Program-made: the position numbers and the translations under genes
Notes under the pieces: model-generated
What the model saw: only the letters and a program-made list of their open reading frames with translations
What the model was told of the DNA's origin: nothing
The model's database searches: none
Part shown: positions 45,700-57,310 of the stretch, in pieces
Layout: the number at the start of each line of letters is the position of its first letter
Numbering within the stretch: the first letter of the stretch is position 1
Origin: Synchiropus splendidus
Lineage: Eukaryota; Chordata; Actinopteri; Syngnathiformes; Callionymidae
Reading direction: 5' to 3'
Assembly: GCF_027744825.2 (NCBI RefSeq)
Contig: NC_071339.1
Location: forward strand, 26,583,501 to 26,647,500
DNA: 64,000 nucleotides

Positions 45700-46036
45700 C
45701 TTCGCCGTGGTTTTTAACCAATAGCGAAGGCTGTTAGACGGCGGAGCACATATGAAATAGAAATGTTGGTTACTCAAGTAACCCAGGTTCTATGAATATG
45801 TGTGTAGCCCTCTAATTGGCTGCCCAACAGGCCTAACTCCCGCTGAGTTCCAAAAGGAGCAGAGCGGCAGGAGTGGGAGTGTCTTATATGTGGTAGGAGG
45901 TGCCTTCCTGAGCAGAGAGCCAATCAAAAGTCTCAGGCCGAGGCCAGTGCCTCGAGGTGGTTTAACCAATTGCGATGGCTGTTAGAGGGCTACGCACATA
46001 TTCATAGGACCTGGGTTACGTGAGTAACCAACATTT
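45700..46036. mobile_element. DIRS-like terminal region with 55-bp inverted repeats
   Basis: Bases 45761-45815 and 45982-46036 are inverted copies with a few mismatches; the shared core is GTAACCCAGG, CTATGAATATGTG and GTAGCCCTCTAA. In addition, 45712-45755 (TTTAACCAATAGCGAAGGCT, GTTAGACGGCGGAGCACAT) is a direct, more diverged copy of 45961-46005 (TTTAACCAATTGCGATGGCT, GTTAGAGGGCTACGCACAT). A right-end sequence therefore runs straight into a left-end sequence, which is followed about 165 bases later by another right end. This is either a solo or mini element inserted beside an older one, or a head-to-tail junction. Confidence 0.55.
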
Positions 46037-47787
46037 TCACGCACATCTCCTCCAAATCCATGATTCTCTGTTCATGTGACACCAGACTCCAATGAGTTCA
46101 TTCGCTGACCATGCTACATCACCTCAGCTTGCACCTGGTCAAGTTTTTCCTCGCAAACTGAAAATGTAGTCTTGAAGTCCACCGAAATACTTGCACTGTG
46201 TTCCTCCAATAAGCTAGCAATGTTAGCCACACAAGCACTCCTGATTTTCCTTCGGTTTTTCGAGCACTTTTATTTGGTTTTGGCATTTTGTTTTTATAAT
46301 TAAGGCTGCGCTGAAACATAGGGCTGGTTCCCAAGTATTCTTGTAAAGAAGTTGTAGGAGCTCAAAATGAAACTTCTGCTCACATGCTCAGCCCAATAGG
46401 GCTCCCCCTTTCATTGCATTAATAATGTTTTAGAATTTTCCCCTAGAGCAGTGGCTTCTTTGAGTATGATAATTCATATTAAATATCAGAATCGTTGGGA
46501 TAACCTCAGGTGTCCAGCAAGAGCAGGATATGGACCTCTGTCTGTCTGTCTGTAAAGAGTGCTGCCCCCTTGACCCCAACTTAGATGAAAGGAGGACAAT
46601 GATATTGATGAATACAAATATTCTAAAATGATAAATGATAAATGATGAGTGCCTGAAAGCATCACTGTTGGCTCAAGTGCTCAAGAGGGAGGGGGAGCTG
46701 TTGGGAGGCTAAGGGACTACATTTGTTTTCATTCGCCATTGAACCGACAATATGTGATGTGATGGGGGAGTTTGAGTTTGTTTCAGCACTGTTTCAAGTC
46801 ATCACTGACTGCATGATTTTCTTTCATCCACCTACTTGTTCTGGTTTCCATCTCGCTGTGAAACTTCATTAAAGGGAATGGTGTGGCATAAATTTGATCC
46901 AAATGAAGACACAAACTGCACGTAAAGGCAGAGTGAGCTGGAACCTTCAGAGTCCCCCTGACCTCTGATGTTCGTATCTCCCACGGAGAAAGTGAATGTG
47001 TGGCTATACGAGGAAACACCAGCTGCACATCGCTGTCAATCATACTCCTGTCTCCAATTGCTGTGAAACGTTCCTCGTCAATCTACATACTCTCACACAT
47101 TCATGTCTGCGTGAAGGCGGCGACCATCTGTGATGGATTTGAGCTCGTCTTTGATGATGGAGGAAATATTTGCCACTGGCGGCTGCGCGACACCCCGCTG
47201 TAGCGGCTTCATACCAGCGGACGTCATTTTATTCTCCTTTAATCGGTCCTTCTTTGCCTGTTTCATTCTCTGCAGGAGTCCTGTTTGCTTGTCATGAGTT
47301 GCTTGTCATTTCAATCTGATTTGAAGGTTTTCATGTGTGACTATGAATGAATTTATGGATGAGTTTGTTTCATGGGGGCTAATTAATTTTCCCATGTTGG
47401 AGATCTGGGGTAGTTCCCAAAATTATATTTCAATGTTGGTACATATGCACAAAGCTGATTTGCTTTTTCAAACCACTGACTTTTTTTTCCCCATTTTTTG
47501 TTACTGATCTGTCCTGTTGCTGTAGATGTAGTTCCTAATGACCCTGTAAAAGAGTAACTTCTTCTATTTTTTCTTTTTCCTTTTTTTTAAAATATCTAAC
47601 ATATTGCTTGGCATGCTGACCAACGCACTCCTGAGTGTGAGATTTGGCACCATCCAAAACTAATTTTCTGACATAAACAATGCCATCAAGTGTGTTCAAA
47701 GTTGGATTTGGGGGGTGTTTTGGGCACAGATTGGGAGGTTGTATTCGATAAGTTAATATAATGTGAGGCAATCGAGGAAAATTAAAT
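46037..47787. other. Non-coding sequence, nothing recognised
   Basis: No supported gene. A small (AAATGAT)n-like tandem lies near 46625-46650. Confidence 0.4.
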
Positions 47788-47938
47788 TACCGTAATTTCC
47801 AGACTATAGAGCGCACCGGAATGTTTGGCAGCATAATACCCTTTAAGTCTGAAAAATCCACTTATCAGCCATGTCGTATAAGCTGCAGGATTCAGACCAC
47901 TAGAAAAAAGTAGCGACGTATAGTCGGAAATTACAATA
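47788..47938. mobile_element. Short MITE with about 25-bp inverted termini
   Basis: The left end is TACCGTAATTTCCAGACTAT followed by AGAGCGC. The right end, read on the minus strand, is TATTGTAATTTCCGACTATA followed by CGTCGC. About 150 bp lie between the outer edges, with no coding capacity. Elements starting CCGTAATTTCCGGACTATA are common in fish genomes from general knowledge; the superfamily is not assigned here. Confidence 0.65.
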
Positions 47939-50900
47939 CAAAACAATACAGTCCATTTATTTAAAAATGAATAAATAAAAGTTACTTTTTTCCCCAATAT
48001 CCTGTTGACCAAACAAAAGAGTGCCAATGCAAATTGCTGCTTATGAAAGTCTTCTTATGTTTTGAATTTGTTTTTGTGTTTTAACCGTACAGTTTTAAGC
48101 TTTATCTGGAGTGAAGCCACACTTGTGTGGCAGGCATGGAAACTTGTCATCCTTTATTGGGGAGAGTAGGAGTCTGATGCAAATAAACTCAAATAAACCC
48201 AAATAAGTTGGGACCCTCCATTCTCTATTCTTTATATATCAGTTGTCAGGTGAAAAGGAAGCCCCAAAACAACAATTCTTTTCGTTAGTCCTTCACACAG
48301 TTCGCACACTACTTACTTCCTACTCATCCAACCCAACATCTGCCAGTGGAAAAGTATGGACAGCCAAGATACAGTATCAATATCTCAATGTTTTATCCAT
48401 GTGATTAAAACGTTTGGTTCATGTTAAACAAATCAGACATTTTATTCAGTGATAAAACAGGAATCAGCAATGATTTATAAAGTGATGGCTTTTATAGATA
48501 AAACACAAGTGACGATTCATTCAAGTCAAAGAAAAGGCAATTTAACCACTCTGAGAAGACGCATGAGCGGCGTGTTTGCCTCCAAGGACAATTCCAGTTC
48601 TTTGATTGCCAAACGTTTCTCCATGCGCACCAAGAAAATTTTAAATTAAAGGTGCTCCTCCTGTTAATCAGTTTTTCTCTTTCTTTGTACAGTCAGATGT
48701 TGCAGAACAAGGCTGCTAATTTCATTAGGAGGGAAGAACCTCAGGGGAAATTAGAGATCTTTTATTTTCATTTAACAAAGTTTAGAATGATAAGAGCAAG
48801 AATAGTTGGAGCCTAAGACCCGAAACTTGATGTTCGCATATAAAAACTGTTGTTTATCTTTTGAACTACGGTCAATTGTTGTTAGCTTGATTTAACTACT
48901 GAGCTACCACAATGTTGTGGTCCAAAGTGTCGTGAGAGCTGTTACCTCTACTGTCGATCTATTTATGACCCTCTCTCATAACATTTTGACATTACTCTGT
49001 TAGACTCAGTATGAGCTAACCAAGCTAGTCAGCTAGCTAAAGCAGTGCAGGCCTTTTGGACATGACACGTGCGGGTCAAGATGGGGTGCGAAAGCTCAAT
49101 AAATCCCAACATCAATAATTAAGCTCCCTGTTGCCACCCATCTCTCTGGTTCTGACTGTGGTTGCGCCTGGATCTGTGCGGCGCTGATGAGCTCAGCAGG
49201 CAACAAACACCCAGAACCCTGCTTGTTTTTAACTCTTCTTTGACTTCCCAATCGACTAGAGAGCCACCGATCCCACCCCTCTCCCCCGCCCCTCAAAACA
49301 CATCAGCAGTCAGTTTTAAGGGATTTAACTTCAAAAGCGTTTTGTCTCATTTAAATCTTCCCTGCTTGCCTTTCCTTAAATCTGATCTTCAAAACAACAT
49401 CAAATGTCTCTTCAAGTGAAGGGGAAGTGTTTGCTCTTGGTGGATTGACACGCGCTTTCCCTCCCTACTCCTCTTAAACTGCTGCTCTTTCAAGTGTAGT
49501 GGAAGTTTTAATTGGCATGCGTACACCTGCTGACTTATGCATATTACGTTCATGTCAACTGCTGTCCTCAGATGTGTTTATAGCAAAACGTAAGTATATT
49601 TATTGTCAACAGTACCTCAAAATGAATATACAATTTTCTGCCCTTGAGATGGCGCCATAGTTCCAAAGGGTGCAGTGCTTTTTGGATGCCTGACCTGTTT
49701 GTGTTGTCTGGGAAGACCATTTCTCCTTTTTCCACCAAGTAAATGTAAACTGGTATGTATTTGGACTGTCTGAAGAAACCAGAGTGCCTGGAGGAATCCC
49801 ACATATGAACACCAGAAAAGCTTGATGTTCACTCCAAACATGAGTTGACTGAAACCTGAGACTGCTTCCCCAATGTAACTAAAAGTGGAAGAGGAGAGAC
49901 AACGGATGAGCTCTCTCATCGAAAGCCATCACAGGCGCTACGAAAGCTGGAAGGTGATGCTGGTTTCACATGAAAGATAAAACATGATTCACTTCCAAAC
50001 ACTTCATTAAGAGACAAATGCTGCACTAAAGATAAAGTATACGATGGACACTTTCATGCAAGCGACTAATAAACTCGACCACCAAACTGACTCATCAGTT
50101 GCGTTTTGGAAAATGCACAGGATGTGTAGGATGTTGGCTTGTGATGTTGGCCATTAACCGTGAATTTTGTCTGTATTTAAAAGTCTCTTCCTACTGTCAT
50201 TAACAGTGGGTTCCAGCTGGTGGGTGTCCACATTCCTGCCTTCCTGATGACCGAAGTCCGTCATCCCCAGAATGCCAAGAAGAATCAAATGCGCCCCCAG
50301 ACAGCCATGTGTGACTTCACTTCTCAGGTGTTGCTCTGTGTATGGTGTCATTATTGGCAGCTGGCGACCCCTGATGTGCATGTGCGATATGCTGCTGCAT
50401 TTGCATGTACTGCAGAGAATCTAAATGATGTTTTGACCTCTTAACTTAAATGCCTCATTTGCTGCCCGTGTCCCCCCGGTGTGTCGGTGCATATCCAGCG
50501 CTCTAATTAATACGCTCCCCTGTCGTGGACGCGTTGGTCCACGGAAACACAATCCTTACACCCAGAATTCACCCCTGCTGCCATCGCTCGTGGACCTGCG
50601 GAGATGTGAATGTTCAAGGTTGCACAGAGAACTACTTCACCTCTGCATCATTGATTTGTCATAAATAAGTGATGATGTAGAGGTGAGGAGGATGCGGACG
50701 CAGAGTCCCGATCTTGGCTCGGACAATTGCACCCTGATGTTAATGAGTCATTGATTCCTACATCACTAAATAATGTAAATATGCATTAGCTGTCAGTGGC
50801 AAAATACATAATGAAAGGAGAAAGCGTTGTAGATGAAAATCTGTTGATGTTGGTTCCCGGAATCTTCAGGATAGTGAAGCTTGTGTTTGACTAAGCACTG

Positions 50901-53900
50901 AAGACAATCCCGGCGACCTCGGGTGAGAGACACTGTGGACTGGTCACCATGTCCATGGCAGGGCACATGTACTGTACTGTCACACCCCATTTAGAGTCAG
51001 CTCCAAACCCTTACTGCTGTGTGTTTGGACTACAGAACCTTGGAGTGTGATTTAAAATGTCAAGCTATTCACCTAAAAAAAAAATCAAACATGTTTTTAC
51101 TTTTTTGGTCATTAATTAGTAGAGCATTATTTCCACACAATAATGGGTCCATGAAAAATGAAGGTGCTGAATAAGCACCTGTTTGCACTGTTTGTCGCAA
51201 TGACTAACAAAATGATCAGCTGACTGTTGATCTCAGCTTGTTGAATTCCCAACTATTTATTGTTTAATGTCAACTAATCTTTGTGTTTGTTCTTTTATAC
51301 TACATGGTACAGTTGAGGTCGAGACCACCAAACCTCTGACTGAGACCAAAGCGTACAAAGACCCAGTCAAAGACCAAGACTCTGAGGGCCTGAGACCCAG
51401 TGAAGACCTTGACAACTGAGGGGGGCAAGACCAGAAACAAGACTGAACCAAACTGAGTGCAGAATAGATAAGCACAGATTGACACACATTTATTTCTTAT
51501 TTCTTACAACATAAACTTTCGTCATGTTTTTAAATCAAAACTGAAATACCTTCATTATACAATAAATCTTTTTAAAACGGTGCCACAGCGATTTGTTGTG
51601 TGATCATGACCAAAACAGTTCACGGTGACCCACGTATTTTGGCTGACCAATGTCTTTTCACCACTACACACCAATAATTGATTCGGGCTAGTCAGCTGGA
51701 CACTTCACAGCGTCACACACTTGTCCTGTCGTCACCTTCACGCCCGCCGTCAGAGCAACACGCTGACTTTTCTGTCGTGGTGTTGACCTGAGCTGCAGCG
51801 AGGATGGACAAATGTCAGAGAACATCCCTGCTGGCTGAGCGGAATTTGTTAGATTTAACACACCTGTCACGCTTAACTGAGGAGGAGACGGAACAAATAC
51901 AGCCATGTCAGCCGGGACATTGGAAGGGCATCAGCCAGAATGATTCAGATAAAGAAGTGGAGGCGTTTTTTAATTTGATTAAACACAAGTTTTGCAAGAT
52001 ATAACCATGAACATACCACACCATAGTATCACGCTTGAACCACCATGAATGTTCCAAAGTTAACTGACCCTTCCTGAAAATTTGGACAGAAGCATAAGCC
52101 ATTTGCAGCATTTATCACAAAGAAAGTCACTTGGCTAGATTGCAGACTGTCTGAGAGTTGGCAGCTTTGTGTTCTTAGCTAGGGGTTTGGGAATCCCTCT
52201 ATCCTCTTCAGACACGAGCTTTTCTTGAGTTTTGCTTTTTTGCAGTATGTGATACGAATTATTAAAAGGAGTAATAACTGAACTTTGCCGGGTAAGGAAA
52301 GCTGTGTTTACAAAGACAAACATCCTTGTTTGTTGACAATGCTGTTATTAATAATAATGCTACTCTTACTAAAATATTTCCCTGTCATTTGAAGCTGGGT
52401 GACTTTTTTGTGCATGTAGTACGTTCACTCGATTTATTCTCATAATGTGAATAGAATTTCATTCCTGTTCTGTTTCCCCTCGGTGTTTGTATGTGCTCAT
52501 GTTCCTTCTGTCTTTTTTCTCAGTGAAATGGCTGTAATGTTGTTATGTCACTAAAAGATGATGCGGCCAGTGTCCCTAAATGTGGCTAATAGAGCAACAT
52601 TTAAAAAATTGAAAATAAAGAAAATAGCATGCTGATGGAAGGCAAAACTCTAATCTCCATGCATGTGGACTGGGGGAAGGTAGTTATTTTATTACTTCAA
52701 TGGAGGAGTAAAGTTGTAGTAGATCACACAGAGTGGAAACACGTATGAGCTCTGGCATGACAGCTATTGATGCAAACTCATTTTACACAGTGGCCACTGG
52801 TGGGCGACCCTGAGTGATGATGAACACATCTAATACTTACTTAGTATTCAGTGTTTATACTCTTCAAAAAGTCACATGGTCTGCTTGTACATCTCTATCG
52901 AGCACAGTGAGTTGGGAGAAAATTCCGTCTATTTCTAACTGTTAAAGTTTTCCAGCCAACGTGAGCAACCACGGCGTGTGACTGATTGCCTTGGCAAACT
53001 TGACAGTTAATGCCACCTGATGCCAAAAGCAGTTGCGATGTCGCACCATGCGGTGACCTATAGTTTTATGTATATTGATGTCGCATTTGAAGACACCAAA
53101 GCATGTGAGGCGGTGCTCTCTTTCCAGGTGAAGAGACATGTGCGCTGTGTTTAGGTTTTAAAGTTACAGACGACTCAAGTCTCAGAAAGATGCTTCATTT
53201 TGAAACTTTGACGAAAGTACTTTTGCTGGCTGATTCCCTGTATGAACATCATTTCAACTGCAACTACACTAAAACTGTGGTGGCTCGGCAGAAAAAAAAT
53301 CGAACTCAGTCTTATTAGAAGTGGTTCAGCTTAGTGGTTTCGCCTGTTTGGTGTGATTCACCTGCATAATTACATTCATTGTAATTCTCCTCCAGCAAAA
53401 TCAGCACCCTGATGGCCTTCATTGGCCCGCGGCCTGCAGGTTTTACAGAATTACGATTCCCAAGACAATGGGAAATGCCTCATCGGCTAAGGGTGAAATA
53501 GCATCCATGTTTTCCACCTGACAGAAAATTCAAGGTCCAATTGTGTCTCTTTCCTCCCAGGAACCACCTGCACACTCAGGGTTCATCTGCTGTACGTTTC
53601 ATTGTTCAGCAACCACAGTAAAAGCCACATTTCTGTCTGCGTGTGTTAGAGAGTAATCCTATTACGCAGAGACAGACCCTGAACTGGGAATCCTCTGACT
53701 TCCAAGTGAAGTAAATGGACTCATTTCACAGCTGTGACACACAAAACAAATGTGATGCGTTTTAATTCCCAGTAGCCGTTTCATGCATGTGTGGCCCCGT
53801 CCAGGTCTGAGTTCTTTTTGCGAACACGACCTTTGTTATGATGAGGTCTAGAGGCGAGCGTTCACTCGTGTGTTCCAGTCTTTTGCGGAGAGGGTCGGCG

Positions 53901-54299
53901 TTAGGACCCGGGGGAAGTCACATACCAGACATGGTAAAGATGATGGAAATTACAGTGGCTTAGACAGGATGTAGATCACATGGAATTTTTATTAGTTCTT
54001 CTTTTTTCATAAATAAAACGCTCTACTGACGATAACACGTGAGCTCATACTAAGAGATGTTAACTGCACGACCCCGCACTGATCCATTTGATGTCATAAT
54101 TAATCGTGAATCCTAAGGAAAAGTCTTTTGACTAAAACAATGTTGACTGAAGTTATGTTATATTGCGTATTTTGCATTTTTGCTTAAGATAGGACCTCAT
54201 TCCTCTTAACAAACGCTTGATATGGTGAAATATCTGTCTATTTCACCCATTTTGATTGCTCTTATTTTGAAATGCACCACCGGAACTTCTGCTAGTATC
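47939..54299. other. Long non-coding stretch upstream of the gene start
   Basis: About 6.4 kb with no recognisable exon or transposon. Three overlapping minus-strand frames at 49568-49919 are mutually exclusive and match nothing I know. Promoter-distal regulatory DNA is possible but not shown. Confidence 0.35.
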
Positions 54300-54621
54300 A
54301 CTACTCATATCTTACTTTCCGGTCGCCGGTGAGGTGCGCGTTGTTCAGCTCTGCTCCACAACTCCCCGTCTGTCAGTCGGTGACCGACTGAGCGCTACCT
54401 CTGTGTCACATACACACACATACACGAATACACGTACACGCCGGCAGATTGGTAGTTGCACGCGTGCACTGGCGCACAAACACGCACGCTCGGACCTCGC
54501 TGCAGGAGGAGAAGAAGAGACGCTTCTTTTTATCCGCCTCCAACTTCTGGCTGAGCTTTTCTTCCTGTCTTTCCGCCTCTTCAACTCCAATGCGAGGATT
54601 TTACCACACTTTTCGTCGTTT

Positions 54622-54645
54622 ATGTCACTTTTTGCTCAAATCTGA
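54622..54645 (+). other. Short uORF 1 (7 codons)
   Basis: ATG TCA CTT TTT GCT CAA ATC TGA in the probable 5' leader, 75 bases before the main ATG. Its existence as RNA depends on the unmapped start site. Confidence 0.35.
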
Positions 54646-54675
54646 GGAGAAGCAGCTCCAGGACCGGAGGGGAGC

Positions 54676-54699
54676 ATGTCAAGTAGTCCGCGCAACTGA
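54676..54699 (+). other. Short uORF 2 (7 codons)
   Basis: ATG TCA AGT AGT CCG CGC AAC TGA, ending 20 bases before the main ATG. The small gap would make re-initiation at the main start inefficient. Confidence 0.38.
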
Positions 54700-54719
54700 G
54701 CCAAAACTAGCGGAACAAG

Positions 54720-54807
54720 ATGGATAAACGGAGTTATACTCGCGTTTTGCCTGCTGTTCTTATCCACTTAGTACTTTTGGGATTTACAAGAGGACAATTC
54801 TTTCCAG
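54720..54807 (+). CDS. First coding exon: signal peptide of unidentified secreted protein
   Basis: Twenty-nine codons plus one base. The start codon has strong Kozak context (A at -3, G at +4). The peptide has a charged n-region (MDKRSYTR), a hydrophobic core (VLPAVLIHLVLLGF) and a cleavage-like end (TRG before QFFP), the standard layout of a cleaved secretory signal. The exon ends CCAG followed by GTAAAT, a consensus donor. The intron splits the next codon after its first base, as is common after signal-peptide exons of adhesion molecules, receptors and matrix proteins. It sits in a CpG-rich block with uORFs upstream. The remaining exons lie beyond the window, so the family cannot be named; QFFP alone is not diagnostic. 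The exon call is good, the identity unknown. Confidence 0.68.
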
Positions 54808-57164
54808 GTAAATCACAATTTTAACCTTTTTTCCAGACTTCTCCCGTCGGAGCGGTGACATTCTATCGTGCGTAATAGCACCTTTTCAGAGCGAGTTTCC
54901 GCTTATATTTGACTTCCGTTTGCATTTAAATAATAGAATGTATGATACTGTCTATTTGTTATTTTTAAATGCGACCTTGGTCCTAAATGTCCATAGTTAG
55001 CCCGCGTTGTGCCGCGCGCAACCACGAGCTCCAACGATTTCTTCTCCTGGTTTCGTCCGTAAACGTCAACTGCTGTGATATAAGGGAGTTACTTAAGGCT
55101 CTTTTGTGTAACTTTGTTACCATGGAGCTTTTATTTTTTCCCGTTAACTTGCCCGGCACGTTGTTTTCTGCCGCCAGTGGCTGTGCGCAACGCAGCGCAG
55201 CGGAGCGCCTGTGAAATCGCCTGGTTCACTTGTCTCAAATGAAAATAGCGTGCCAGGTACATGAACTATACCATCGAGGTACATATCAGTATATTCATGC
55301 AGGGCTATTCTTTAATTACAGGTGTTTGGGCGTGTGGACATTTAGGCTAAAATACAATGGCGATTTCGCGCATAAGGTAGTTTGGCATTGGATGCGAACG
55401 TAATGCATCATGACTAAATTTGCAATAAAGCAGTAACATGAGCCAGTAAAACCTAAAACCGCTAAAACTGGGAGTCAAAACGATTCATATTTTTATGTCA
55501 ATTCGCTGCAAATTCTATTCAAATTCAAATTCAACGCGTTGAACTCAAATCTAGATCAACGTCCATCACTTGAATGACCTTCCGACTGCTTTATGATTAG
55601 GAAAAGCATCACAAAAGTTGAATTAAGATTACAATTTATTGCAATACAAGTTTTGTGCTCCGTTGTCATTCAAAGCCGTCATGCTATTTCGTCCTGCCGC
55701 GGTAATGACTATATGGTAAGTTTTTCAAATGTTTTCTCAGATTCAAATACACACAACATTAAGAGCGTCCACACACGATACTCAGTGTTTGCTTGTCTTT
55801 GAACGCTCTGTTTGGTATTCATGACTCGTCAGGTCGCAAAAAGAAGCTACTTTTGAAGGGAAGACCGGCTCTGGCTGCGAGTCCCATCTCCTGCTCTTTT
55901 CTGTCTTTGCGTAATGGTCTAGATATATGTCACTTGATGTTAGACTTCGAGGGTCATGTATTTCCTGTTGGCGTTGTGATCTGAAGGGACCGAAAAACGC
56001 TGTTGTTTGAGTTAAATACAGAAGTTGATTCCTAGTCACTGTACTCTAACCTGCTATGTGGTTCTGGAACAATTTAAGATATTCGTGTGGCCCGATATGA
56101 TGCATGCTTTGGAATTTCGGATTGTCCCGATTTTTTAGTGATTTCAAAGCGGACTGAAGAGACTGTACGGGCAGCGTTTGTCCCAGCTGCGCTACTGTTT
56201 ATAATCGTAGGGGGGCAGTATTGGCCCGTAAGAAAGGCTGCGCCCCTATAGACACACATACACACAGACCTGTAGTCTCCGACTCATTTTGACTCTAAAA
56301 ACATACGTTCGTAAGTATAAATCATGCGATCAAAATGTGGAAAATTATTTCTGGGGCTGATTGTACCTTCCGCACAACAGCAATGACCTGTCCCTCTAAA
56401 TGTAAGTACTTCAAGTCAAGTTTTCAGCTGGTTTAAATAATTAGTCCCACTGTAAACCTGAAGTCAAGAAAGGTGATAGGAGTGTTATGATGAAGTTCAT
56501 TTTTCTTTTGTGGCTTGCCTTCGAACTGATTTCTGAGAACAAAACCGCATTACTCCATTTCAGGTTCTTCCAGTTTGCCTTCTTTGGCCCTGGGTGACTT
56601 TTTTAAAATCTCTTTTGTGGCTCTTTAGATCTCTAAACTCATCGAGAGACTGCTTGACTGTAAACGGCTTCTCCACTGCTGAACACTGGTGTTAGTCCTG
56701 ACACTCACTGAACAATGCTTTTGGACATCACCTGCTCTCAACAACTTCTGGTTATTCAGCCTTGTTGTATCTGTTACTGTAATCTTTCTGCTTTTGATCT
56801 TGGTGGTGCATGATTCACTCAGAATCAATGAGTGAGCTTGGATGAAAATTTGTTGTTCCCGTTTAACACTAAGAGAAGAAGACATAAGAACATAAGAAGT
56901 CCTATAAGGCTCTGCAACAGTTGCAGTCTGAGAAGCCAAAAGGTTTGCTAAAAGTTTCTCATGAAGCAGTTGCAGAATATTTGACATCATTTTGGTTGTC
57001 TTCTGTCCAGGTCTCTTTTTGGATCAAGTGAGCGATCTATTGCCCTTGACACAGTCTGAAGTAATAACGCACATGATCATGACTTAGAACTCATATTGCC
57101 ATCCCCAAATTTTCCACATGCATAATCCCTCGCTTGTTCTCGCTTTCCTAATGTTGCAATAATG

Positions 57165-57310
57165 CGAATGAAACAGCTAATTAGCGCGGCCAACTTAATC
57201 ATCTGGATGTGAAATAATACAAATGAGTAGTTGGCTGCTTCTGTCCTCCATCATCATCATCTCGGAGCTCATTTGTAGGCTCCTTAATTCTCAAACCACA
57301 TTACTCTTTT
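57165..57310. promoter_or_regulatory. Candidate conserved non-coding element in intron 1
   Basis: Contains ACAGCTAATTAGCGCGGCC, AACTTAATCATCTGGATG and CTCCTTAATTCTC, combining homeodomain-like cores with an E-box-like CATCTG. It resembles an intronic enhancer in style; no alignment evidence is available. Confidence 0.28.

Larger units (their letters stand above)
54590..54729 (+). other. Upstream ATG frame overlapping the main start
   Basis: An ATG at 54590 opens a frame that runs through to a TAA at 54725-54727, past the main ATG at 54720 in a different frame. If the transcript begins upstream of 54590, ribosomes using this ATG would bypass the main start. Such overlapping uORFs usually repress translation. 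Confidence 0.35.
54300..55215. promoter_or_regulatory. CpG-rich promoter block (probable CpG island)
   Basis: CpG dinucleotides become dense here (GGTCGCCGGTGAGGTGCGCG at 54320, ACGCCGGCAG, GCACGCGTGCACTGGCGC, CCGCGCGCAACC near 55011, CGCAACGCAGCGCAGCGGAG near 55186) compared with the CpG-poor flanks. The block surrounds a plausible first exon, and no TATA box is obvious. Unmethylated CpG-dense promoters are usual for vertebrate genes. The transcription start cannot be placed from sequence alone. Confidence 0.55.

Noticed and set aside
49568..49919. Three overlapping minus-strand frames of 68-100 codons
   Set aside because: They overlap in different frames, have no shared homology I recognise and lack splice signals.
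54720..54807. Laminin-alpha or similar matrix-protein assignment from the QFFP residues after the signal peptide
   Set aside because: Laminin alpha chains I know have GLFPA in this region with a different exon boundary. Four residues cannot identify a family, so the gene is left unnamed.
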